Position numbers and translations under genes: made by a program. The notes under the pieces are model-generated. The model was not told the origin of the DNA. It ran no database searches and was given only the letters and a program-made list of their open reading frames with translations. 32,627 nt of DNA, taken from NCBI GenBank assembly GCA_016208545.1, contig JACQXU010000022.1, positions 1 through 32,627 on the forward strand, in the 5' to 3' direction. The stretch is from Candidatus Uhrbacteria bacterium. GTDB taxonomy: Bacteria; Patescibacteriota; Patescibacteriia; UBA9934; GWF2-40-263. The stretch's first letter is position 1, and every line of letters begins with the position of its first letter. Of the stretch, positions 1 to 7,400 are shown one piece after another.

Positions 1-815
1 TTTATTTCTTCAGGGCTACATGTCGCATAACGAAGTTTCACTTGTTCAGCAACGTCAATTGAAGTTCTCAAGCCAAGAGCAATATCTGAAGTAATATGGT
101 CAGACCCAATCGGTAAAACTGAAGTGTGAAGAACATCGCCTTCTTCATAAACAACTAAAGACGTAGTTGATGCGCCAATGTTTACAACACAAACACCGAG
201 TTCCTTCTGACGATCTGACACAACAGCTTCTGCTGTTGCGAGAATTGAAAAAACTAAATCTTCGATATTCAATCCGGTTCGATATACTGCTTTTGTGAGA
301 TTTTTAATTTGTGAACCCAAACCTTGAATGATAAGCGCATCAACTTCAAGTCGAATTCCGTTCATTCCAACCGGATCTTTAACACCGCGCTGACCATCAA
401 CAATAAAACTTTTTGGAATAACGTGAATTATCTCGTAATTTGTCGGCGTCGCGACTGTTCGAGCGGCTTCGATTGCGCGCTCAACATCTTCTTCACGAAT
501 TTCACCGTCGCTTCGCCCGACTCCAATCACACCTCTTGATTCTTGTGAAATGATGTGCCCGCCGCTTATTCCGACCCAAGCTGAATTGATTGGAACGCCA
601 GTGATTCGTTCAGCTTGTTCAAGCGCGCGAGAAACAGAGGAAACTGCGTCTTCCAAATTTGTGATTGTGCCTTTATTCACGCCAGATGAAGGAACCTCAA
701 CAGCGCCGATGATGTGCATCTGCTCTTTTCCGTCAGATGACGGAACCAGTTTTCCAACCGCCACACGCACGGCATGTGAACCAACATCAAGCCCTGCATA
801 GATTTCTTCGGTCAT
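1..815 (-). CDS. ftsA: Cell division protein FtsA, C-terminus cut by window edge
   Basis: Actin-like ATPase that tethers the FtsZ ring to the membrane and recruits later divisome proteins. I translated it by hand. The 271 visible codons begin MTEEIYAGLDVGSH (phosphate-1 loop). They continue with the SHS2/1C region (IIHVIPKSFIVDG, then KDPVGMNGIRLEVDA) and phosphate-2 region VVNIGASTTS, ending in LPIGSDHITSDIALGLRTS. The phosphate-2 motif has Asn where many FtsA have Asp, a variant I recall from other FtsA. The C-terminal third and membrane helix lie off the window. The ATG at 815-813 is the natural family start, but it directly abuts a tandem palindromic element (813-1098) and has no Shine-Dalgarno. 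Upstream are dgkA and ybeY on the same strand. Identity is secure; the mode of expression is not. Confidence 0.95.
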   Translation of the reverse strand, partial: MTEEIYAGLDVGSHAVRVAVGKLVPSSDGKEQMHIIGAVEVPSSGVNKGTITNLEDAVSSVSRALEQAERITGVPINSAWVGISGGHIISQESRGVIGVGRSDGEIREEDVERAIEAARTVATPTNYEIIHVIPKSFIVDGQRGVKDPVGMNGIRLEVDALIIQGLGSQIKNLTKAVYRTGLNIEDLVFSILATAEAVVSDRQKELGVCVVNIGASTTSLVVYEEGDVLHTSVLPIGSDHITSDIALGLRTSIDVAEQVKLRYATCSPEEI

Positions 816-816
816 A

Positions 817-953
817 CCCGGTAGTACAACAATGATACTTATATTTGTTAGTGTTTCTTTGACTGACATTGTTACGACATCTTACGTATGGAGTCGTACA
901 ATCTTTATTAATACACAGCAGAACAGGAGACAGATCATTGTTGTCCTACCGGG
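817..953. mobile_element. MITE-like palindromic element, copy 1
   Basis: 137-bp element with 20-bp terminal inverted repeats (817-836 and 934-953, one mismatch). The left end begins CCCGGTAGTACAACAATGAT. A second inner stem around ATTGT(T)ACGAC flanks a TACGTA centre, so much of the element can fold into one imperfect hairpin. It carries no transposase. Flanking CATA on both sides fits a target duplication. Its left end touches the ftsA start codon. Read toward ftsA it contains a TATAAG box about 22 nt upstream of the ATG, which might act as a promoter, but no good -35 is visible. Confidence 0.8.
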
Positions 954-957
954 CATA

Positions 958-1094
958 CCCGATAGTACAACAATGATATTTATATTTGTTAGTGTTTCTT
1001 TGACTGACATTGTTACGACATCTTACGTATGGAGTCGTACAATCTTTATTAATACACAGCAGAACAGGAGACAGATCATTGTTGTCCTACCGGG
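958..1094. mobile_element. MITE-like palindromic element, copy 2
   Basis: Same 137-bp element as 817-953 with two substitutions (G to A at element position 5, C to T at position 22). Near-identity means either a recent tandem duplication by recombination across CATA or a second insertion at the same target. Read toward ftsA, an in-frame ATG formed at the copy boundary reaches a TAA inside the element, so no fused longer FtsA can be made. Confidence 0.8.
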
Positions 1095-1126
1095 CATACT
1101 CATACTTTTCTTCAAGTATAGCTCGT

Positions 1127-1489
1127 TTAGGAAAACAAACGCAAATGCGGGGCGAAAATCACTACACCGATTACGACAGCGATTAAAGACATAAGTAGCA
1201 CTGTCGCGGCCATAATGTCTTTAATGTCATGAACGATTGGATGAATTCTGGGTTTGAACGTGTCAACAATTCGTTCAAACACACTATTTATCAGCTCGAG
1301 AGTTAATATGAGTCCAATGAGCAATAAAAGTACAATCCATTCAAACGCGTTTACTTCAAACCAAATTGCCAGAACAATAATTGCAACTGCCGCAAGTGTT
1401 TGCATACGAAAATTTTGTTCACTTTTGAACACAACTCGAACACCTCGAAGCGCGTGAGAAAAACTTTTTATTAAACGACTTATAGACAT
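1127..1489 (-). CDS. dgkA: Diacylglycerol/undecaprenol kinase (DgkA family)
   Basis: Small integral-membrane lipid kinase that phosphorylates diacylglycerol or undecaprenol, recycling lipid carriers for the envelope. The 120-residue length is normal for the family. E24 in SEQNFRMQ, the ELINSVFE segment (E65, E72) and HDIKDIMAA (K90-D91) match the conserved ATP/Mg and substrate-site motifs. Three hydrophobic helices lie at about 30-46, 50-68 and 93-113. The start overlaps the end of ybeY by 10 bp, which suggests translational coupling. ybeY-dgkA-ftsA is a gene order I recall from CPR genomes. Substrate (DAG or undecaprenol) cannot be told from sequence; Gram-positive-type short enzymes are usually undecaprenol kinases. 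Confidence 0.93.
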   Translation of the reverse strand: MSISRLIKSFSHALRGVRVVFKSEQNFRMQTLAAVAIIVLAIWFEVNAFEWIVLLLLIGLILTLELINSVFERIVDTFKPRIHPIVHDIKDIMAATVLLMSLIAVVIGVVIFAPHLRLFS

Positions 1490-1896
1490 AGTCTGTTCAA
1501 AATTTTTGTTTGCAGTGAAAACATTTTTTCCGCATCTTTTGATTTTTCATGATCGTATCCGAATAAATGCAGTAGTCCATGAATTATCAAAAAAGTTATT
1601 TCTTTTTCTGCACTGTGTTTAATTTTTTTGGCTTGACGACTAGCTCGCGAATAGGAAATTAGAAGTTCGCCGCTGTCTTTTGTGAGTGGAAAAGACAAAA
1701 CGTCGGTCACGGAATCTTTTCCACGATAAACACTATTCGCGAAACGCATTGTTTTATTGTCAACAAACGCGATTGAAACAGTGTACTTTTTTGCTTTCAC
1801 TTCGCGGCTGACAAGTCGCAAAATCTTTGACAATTTAGAAATAGGAAAACGCTGACCGCTTTCTAACAATGTTTGATTGACTTCCGCGCGAATCAT
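1480..1896 (-). CDS. ybeY: Endoribonuclease YbeY (16S rRNA maturation)
   Basis: Single-strand-specific metallo-endoribonuclease of the UPF0054 family, acting in 16S rRNA 3'-end maturation and ribosome quality control. The metal-binding motif HGLLHLFGYDH is intact, with H106, H110 and H116 as ligands. The preceding SVTDVLSFPL segment at 62-71 is the usual conserved strand. 138 residues is slightly short, mainly at the N-terminus. It overlaps the upstream gene by 4 bp (1893-1896) and dgkA by 10 bp, so it sits in the middle of an operon. Confidence 0.96.
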   Translation of the reverse strand: MIRAEVNQTLLESGQRFPISKLSKILRLVSREVKAKKYTVSIAFVDNKTMRFANSVYRGKDSVTDVLSFPLTKDSGELLISYSRASRQAKKIKHSAEKEITFLIIHGLLHLFGYDHEKSKDAEKMFSLQTKILNRLCL

Positions 1897-2885
1897 AACA
1901 CGATTTTTTTCAAACTATTGATCATCATTTGAAAGGTCTGAACATAATCAGCTGTTGATTTCGTTGGAATTTCGTAAGTCAATGACAAAACTGTTGAATC
2001 AATCATAACAAGCGCGGCGCGTTTATTTTGTGCAATATAAAATTCAAGACCTGTTTTTGTGGTCGTCTTAACAATTTTTTCTTGTCCGCCTTGTTCTTGA
2101 GTCCAATCGCTTATTGTTTGAACAACAGCTTCAGGAGTTTGTGAACGAACAGCGATCACAAAAGATTCGCCGGTTGTTGTTTGAATAAAAGTTGACATTG
2201 GAGTTGGTCCGGTTTGCGTCTGCCAAATTGATGGATATACAAATTCAACAACTGAAGGAAGTGTAAAAGAAGAAACCAAATCGGCTTCGATCAGAGTTCC
2301 AGGCGCTATTCCACTTGGATTGTATAAATGAAAAACTTCATTGCCGTCCAAAAATCCATCAGCATCAGTGTCTGGTAAATTTAAGTTTGTTTTGTAAATC
2401 AATTGTTCTTCGATGTCTGTCAAACCGTCCGAATCTGTGTCTTTTCCCGGAACGATTTCGACAGACTGTGCAGGCTCTTCTTTTATTTCTTCTTCTTCTT
2501 TAACTATCGGTTTTTCAACTTCAGGTCGCGAAACAACAGATTGTGTAACAAGCTCTTGTGTTGTAGGAGTTTGTGTTTCAACACTCCGAAGCAAAATATA
2601 ACCAGTAACGATCAAAGCTAGAATCACAATTCCTCCGGAAATGAGAAGCGCTTTTGTGGAAGCTGATAAACCTTTTTTCGTTGGTTGTTTCAAAATTGGA
2701 GCCGGTTTTTGTGGAGGTGGCGGAGTCGGAGGAATGTTCACAGCCTGCGGCCTTGCTTGCCCTTTCGGTTCAACAATTTTTGATTCTTTGCCATGACGAT
2801 ATTGCTCGGGCATCGTAAAAATCTGCGCATCTGGTGCAGTTTTTTTCTGTTGCTGATTTTCCATTTTCAATTCTGTTTCCTGCAT
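1893..2885 (-). CDS. Single-pass membrane protein with TSP3 calcium-binding motifs
   Basis: Function unknown. The 330 residues run as follows: a Pro-rich cytoplasmic N-tail (1-78), one transmembrane helix (about 80-101, LLISGGIVILALIVTGYILL), an acidic linker, then two thrombospondin-type-3 motifs (DTDSDGLTDIEE and DTDADGFLDGNE) at about 150-180. A 140-residue C-terminal domain of unknown fold follows. No signal cleavage site is seen, so it is probably a type II anchor with the C-terminus outside. It is the third of three neighbouring proteins of this design and shares the DGxxDGNE...YNPSG stretch with them, but it alone has a large domain after the motif. A Met at codon 8 (2864) is an alternative start. 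Confidence 0.85.
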   Translation of the reverse strand: MQETELKMENQQQKKTAPDAQIFTMPEQYRHGKESKIVEPKGQARPQAVNIPPTPPPPQKPAPILKQPTKKGLSASTKALLISGGIVILALIVTGYILLRSVETQTPTTQELVTQSVVSRPEVEKPIVKEEEEIKEEPAQSVEIVPGKDTDSDGLTDIEEQLIYKTNLNLPDTDADGFLDGNEVFHLYNPSGIAPGTLIEADLVSSFTLPSVVEFVYPSIWQTQTGPTPMSTFIQTTTGESFVIAVRSQTPEAVVQTISDWTQEQGGQEKIVKTTTKTGLEFYIAQNKRAALVMIDSTVLSLTYEIPTKSTADYVQTFQMMINSLKKIVL

Positions 2886-2934
2886 AATTTTCCATTACCA
2901 CTTACTCCCTTTCTCCCTTTCTTTTATTTTTTTC

Positions 2935-3528
2935 TTAACTTCCACTTGGAACTTCCAACAACTTCCCTTGTCCGTTTGGATTATATCCGGCTTTAACTTC
3001 GTCGCCGTCTGAATATCCGTCGCCATCTGAATCTGGATTCAAAGGATTGGTTCCATAAACTTCGATCTCTTCGCGATCAAACAGAAAATCACCGTCTGTG
3101 TCTGAACTTGTTGCATTGGTTCCAAATTGAGCTTCTTGCAAATCAGACAGTCCGTCTTTATCTGTGTCAACTTCTATAGCCTCTTCAGCTTCTACTGCCT
3201 CTACAGCTTCTTCAGCTTCTACAGCTTCTTGAGCCGGTTCTTGAGGCGTAACAGGCGTTCTAGAACTCAAAATTCGCCAAGAAATTAAAAATGCAATAAC
3301 GATTACTGTCAAAACTGAAACAACGATGATAATAGTTTTTAGGTTTTGGGTTTTAGGTTTTGGGTGTTGGGTTTTGGGTGTTGGGTTTTGGGTGGAAGGA
3401 GTAGGAGAAGACTGAACTGGCTCCGAAACTAAATGAGTTGGCGGAGCTGTTGGCGGAATCACTTGCGGCGCGGCTTCGTCTGTTTTTGCAAAAATGTCTT
3501 CAGGAGGTTTTTGTAATTCGTCGAACAT
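2935..3528 (-). CDS. Single-pass membrane protein ending in TSP3 motifs
   Basis: Function unknown. In its 197 residues there is a Pro/Thr-rich cytoplasmic tail, a Lys-Thr-Gln-Asn-Pro low-complexity run at about 47-64, and a transmembrane helix at about 65-86 (IIIVVSVLTVIVIAFLISW). An Ala/Glu/Val-rich spacer (about 100-120) follows, then three TSP3-type Ca2+ motifs: DTDKDGLSDLQE, DTDGDFLFDREE and DSDGDGYSDGDE. The protein ends GYNPNGQGKLLEVPSGS. The TQNPTPKTQHPKPKTQN run is encoded by the AAAACCCAAAACC-type repeat that also occurs between genes, so an intergenic-style repeat has been absorbed into the reading frame. No Shine-Dalgarno; the leader is A/C-rich. Confidence 0.85.
   Translation of the reverse strand: MFDELQKPPEDIFAKTDEAAPQVIPPTAPPTHLVSEPVQSSPTPSTQNPTPKTQHPKPKTQNLKTIIIVVSVLTVIVIAFLISWRILSSRTPVTPQEPAQEAVEAEEAVEAVEAEEAIEVDTDKDGLSDLQEAQFGTNATSSDTDGDFLFDREEIEVYGTNPLNPDSDGDGYSDGDEVKAGYNPNGQGKLLEVPSGS
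3335..3394. repeat. GGTTTTGGGTTTTAGG word repeat inside a coding region
   Basis: About 60 bp of degenerate TTTTGGG(T/TG)T(T)TTAGG units, G-rich on the plus strand. It lies inside the minus-strand gene 2935-3528 and encodes its Gln-Asn-Pro-Lys-Thr linker. The same word occurs at 3529-3559, 4369-4390, 21224-21240 and 24951-24970. Confidence 0.85.
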
Positions 3529-3559
3529 AGGTTTTTGGTGTTAGGTTTTGGGTTTTAGG
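3529..3559. repeat. GGTTTTGGGTTTTAGG word repeat, intergenic
   Basis: Fills the gap between the genes at 2935-3528 and 3567-4364. Read in the gene direction it is an A/C-rich, nearly G-free leader (AAAACCCAAAACCTAACACC) just before the ATG at 3528. Confidence 0.8.
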
Positions 3560-3566
3560 AAAAAAA

Positions 3567-4364
3567 TTAAGGCAATTTTCCAGCGCCGTTTGGATTATAA
3601 CCTGCGGCGATTTCTTGACTGTCGCTATATCCATCTCCGTCAGTATCAGCTTTGTACGGATCAGTTCCGTACAATTTTTCTTGCGTGTTATCCAAATCGT
3701 CAAAATCCGGATCATCAACCAAAATCCATTCTTCCTTACACAATCCAATTCGGTCTTCGTCAATTAATTTCTCACAAACTCGAGAGTCTTGTTTTTGATT
3801 CGCCTCTTTAACGACGATCAAAAATTCACATTCTGATGGATCTTTTCCAAGCGTCGCACAATTTTCAGCAGTAACTGGCTCAAGACCAGAGTGGCATCCT
3901 TGTCGTTTATTCTCGTTTTGTATTTTATCACACAACTTCACATTTTGAGCAGAAACTGCAAGAGCATAATTCACACTGTCTGAACAAAGTCTTTTCCATT
4001 CTTCGTTAACGATATTTTCACAAATCGAGGTATCTTTTTTATCAACTCCAAGTTCCCAAACGCAAGCGTCATAACTTTTGTCTGTTAAGCCTTCGCAAAA
4101 CAAAACATTTCCGGTTTGAGAAGCAAGTTTTTGAGTTTGTTGTTGAGCGCATTTTTCCTTGTCAACCGCACTCTGACAGGTTTGTTCGATTTGAGCGCGT
4201 TGATTTTCAAGTTCCTGCGTTTGCAGAGATGTTTCATTTCTTCCGCTGATAAAACGAACAGCGCCTATCACCAAAAACACAGCAATTAAAACTCCGACTG
4301 CGATAATCGCGACAGGTTTCCAAGAAATTTGTTTTTGTTCAGTTGGATAGTCGGAGAAAGGCAT
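3567..4364 (-). CDS. Cys-rich single-pass membrane protein with C-terminal TSP3 motif
   Basis: Function unknown; 265 residues. A short cytoplasmic tail precedes a transmembrane helix at about 17-40 (VAIIAVGVLIAVFLVIGAVRF). A presumed extracellular domain (about 55-215) follows, with around a dozen cysteines at roughly regular spacing, in pairs such as ICENIVNEEWKRLC and LCDKIQNENKRQGC, suggesting a helical disulfide-linked repeat. The C-terminus has one clear TSP3 motif (DTDGDGYSDSQE) and ends AGYNPNGAGKLP, almost the same tail as the neighbouring 2935-3528 protein. It directly follows the giant adhesin gene (36 bp), so the products probably act together. Confidence 0.85.
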   Translation of the reverse strand: MPFSDYPTEQKQISWKPVAIIAVGVLIAVFLVIGAVRFISGRNETSLQTQELENQRAQIEQTCQSAVDKEKCAQQQTQKLASQTGNVLFCEGLTDKSYDACVWELGVDKKDTSICENIVNEEWKRLCSDSVNYALAVSAQNVKLCDKIQNENKRQGCHSGLEPVTAENCATLGKDPSECEFLIVVKEANQKQDSRVCEKLIDEDRIGLCKEEWILVDDPDFDDLDNTQEKLYGTDPYKADTDGDGYSDSQEIAAGYNPNGAGKLP

Positions 4365-4368
4365 AAAT

Positions 4369-4390
4369 TAGGTTTTTGGTTTTGGGTGTT
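4369..4390. repeat. GGTTTTGGGTTTTAGG word repeat, intergenic
   Basis: Short copy in the 36-bp gap between the giant adhesin gene and the 3567-4364 gene. In the gene direction it reads as A/C-rich leader immediately before the ATG at 4364. Confidence 0.75.
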
Positions 4391-4400
4391 TGCGAAAAAA

Positions 4401-7400
4401 TTACTGCGAAGGACAATACTCAAAATTAATGTTAGAAAAATTCATCGTTCCGGTTCCGTTGAAAATTGTTTGAATCGGCATCAAAGTTTGCTTGTTCTGA
4501 CACGCGAATGTTGACGGTAAAGGCAATTCAATATTTTGACCAACAGGAGTGATCGCAGTTTGCGAACTTGATTCTGTTCCCTTTGTCGCAGTAACTGTTG
4601 TTTTTGATTCCAAAACAGATTCGATGATTTTGTTATACATTCCCTTAATACCTTCAGCTGTCGTTGCTTGATACGCATAGTCTCCTTCAAAACAGTCATT
4701 AAGTGCTGACATTGTGTATCCATGGCATTTCATGCTAGACAAATGTTCCATGTAGACAATTTGAGTGGTGTTATTAGATATGACTGCGGAATAAAAAGTG
4801 ATGTCACCAGATTTTATATGATCATAAATCATTCCGTCTTCATAACGAGCTTCGGCAATGCAAGCATCAGGTCCATCATAATTATAATCTTCAGTATTTT
4901 CGTCCGTTTCTGAAGTAAACACCTTAGAATAATCAGTACAGTGGTGATCATATTCTGACGGTGTATTCTCATCAAAATCTATAGGATGGTTTGCTTCGCC
5001 GTCTGCAAGAAGAATTACAAATTTTTTGTTTTCCGAAGGAGACTGTTCATCTAAAATTTGAATTGCTTTTTGAATAGCTTTGCCAGTTAATGTCCATCCA
5101 CCTGTATTGTCCTTATAAGTTCCAATAATACTTTGTAGTATTGTATTATTCCCTGCTTCATTCAATGACAATAAACTGTCGGTGCTTGTTGGATTCATAA
5201 AAAGAACATCGTCTTGAACATTATGAACAGCATCGCCTTTTCCTGCCTCTTGTTCGTCTGGTGTTCCATATCCGTACGAGACTAAACCAATTCTGACTTC
5301 TCCTTCGTTGCCTTGATACGCATTGTACAAGTCGTCTATCGCTTGAATTGCGGATTCCGCGGCAATGTCAATTTTGCGATTTGGAGCAGTGGCGGCTGTT
5401 CCATCTGGAGCATCTTCCATTGTTCCTGTTAAATCCGTCACAAACACAATATCAATGTTTGGTTCAATTACATTTATGTTATCAATATTTGCTGTAATTT
5501 TTGTTCCAACAGAGCAAGCCGGCAAAACCAAAACCGCATTATCTGGCGAGAGTTTTTCTGTGTTGAAATAACTATAAAGATCAACGCTTGGAAGCGGTTG
5601 AGCACCGGAAAGTTCACTTTGCACTAAAATTCCTGTTTTCTTTAGTGAAAACGGACATGCTCCAGTACAATCACTCGCGCAAACAGGCGCAACGCAAACA
5701 CTATCTGCTCCGCAAAGAGTTTTATTTGCTGAACTAGTATAATCTGTTGTATTTTTGTCCGGTGGCTGAAGTGTGCATGGTTTGCCGTTATCTGCTCCGC
5801 CATTGCAAACTCCTGCGTAATGGCACGAATATCCTGATTCGCACGAACTATCAGTTAAAACATCACTTTTTGGACAACTCGCGCCACGTTTTGAATCTCC
5901 ATTATTGTAATCAATGCACCAATACGGCTGGTCGTTCCCATCGCAAAATTCATTTCCATTTATAATTCCGTCGCCGCAATACGAACCAGACAAAGTTTTA
6001 TATTGACACTGCCAATTGCAATAATTGCAAGTGTCGTCGTACGAAGCTGTGCACGGATTTGTGCTAAATGGTCCGACATTCTCTCCGCCATTGTCGCACG
6101 CCTCAACACCACTAAAAACATAATTATCTCCGCAGATATTTTTCTGGCATCCGTTTGTGCAACTATCATTGTTTGAATCATTTCCATCATCACATTTTTC
6201 AGTTCCTTCCACTTTTCCATTTCCGCAAACTTGATCTCCGCCAGAACACGCAGACCAACCAGGCCATGAACAATCATTCTGACAAACGCGAGTTCGAGTA
6301 AGTTCGTAAGTGAAATCGGAACATTCGGCGTTTAAACCGGCACAGTCGGTGTTTACATTGCATTTCTCTCCAACTTCTGTTCCTCCAACACAAACTTTAC
6401 TGTTTCCACATTCTAGTTTTCCAGCTCCTCCTCCGCAGGAATATCCTGTTGGACAATCACTTTGCGTTTCACAAGTTGTTAAATTATCAGTACAAAGTTT
6501 TCCAGCCCACTGTTCACTTCCTCCGTCGCACTGTTCCGGACCATTCACAATTTTGTCTCCGCAAGAAAGTCCCGGCTGTTTGCAGTCATATGTGCAAGTT
6601 TTGGTTGGAGTATTTCCGTATTGTCCGTTTGACGCAACACAAGAATTCAACTTTGCCCAACTTTGCGCACCAAGCGTTGCAAAATTTTCAATTGAACCGC
6701 AATCGCACTCTTCACCGCCTGCCAAATATCCATCACCGCACAAAAATGCTGTTGAAAGTAAACATCCTGTTCCGCAGTGGCCATAAGTTCCGTTTAATTC
6801 TCCGTCATCACAAATTTCATTTCCTTCCAAAACACCATTTCCGCACTCAAATTGAATAAGCGGCGAACCAGCTGTCATTGCCTCTTGCGCTGACTGAAAA
6901 CCTGAACAATCGTCTTTACACGCAACGTTAATGTATTCCGTTGAAACTGTTCCTCCTGACGGAGTCGGACATTTATCAACCAAAACTCCTTGATCCCAAA
7001 CCTTCGCGCATTCTATACTTTGCACTTGTCCCAATTCGCACGTTTCACCAATTCCTGAAACTCCATCGCCGCACACAGCTGAAATTCCCCAACTTGTGCT
7101 GTCAGCGCAGAAAAGTGGATTTGAAACAAATCCTTTCGGAACTGCGGCGAGTCCGCTTAAATACTCCGCAACAACTGTCGCGTCATCAGTTGGAAACTGA
7201 TCAATTGGGAAATTCCACACCGCATCTGCGTATTCAAGTTGAGTAAATAACGTATATTTTTCAGCGCCTTTATTTTGATAACCATAAACGTGCGATCCTT
7301 TTGGACAAACAAATTTCCCTTCCAACCCGTTAAAACAAGTTAAAGGATCAAAACCTTCGCCTTGCGACTTACAACCTTGCCAGAACTCGTCGATCGGATC

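Larger units (their letters stand above)
813..1098. repeat. Two tandem copies of a 141-bp unit upstream of ftsA
   Basis: Two directly repeated 141-bp units (813-953 and 954-1094) differ at only two positions. A third CATA follows at 1095-1098. Each unit is a 137-bp near-palindrome preceded by CATA, so CATA occurs before, between and after the copies, as a 4-bp target duplication would. The array fills almost the whole 311-bp gap between dgkA and ftsA. Without it the genes would be 29 bp apart, like their neighbours. Confidence 0.93.

Noticed and set aside
832-1194. Plus-strand open frame with a 47-aa internal duplication
   Set aside because: It is the translation of the tandem 141-bp palindromic element (141 is divisible by three) running into the antisense of dgkA. 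No initiation signal and no protein-like conservation.
3335-4390. Telomere-like TTTTGGG repeat as a true telomere or G-quadruplex end
   Set aside because: It is short, degenerate, partly coding and scattered at five places in the window; there is no sign of a replicon end.
6310-6786. Long frames opposite the giant adhesin gene (for example 6310-6786 and 9438-9989)
   Set aside because: They mirror the biased codon use and Cys/Gly repeats of the real gene on the other strand and match no family.
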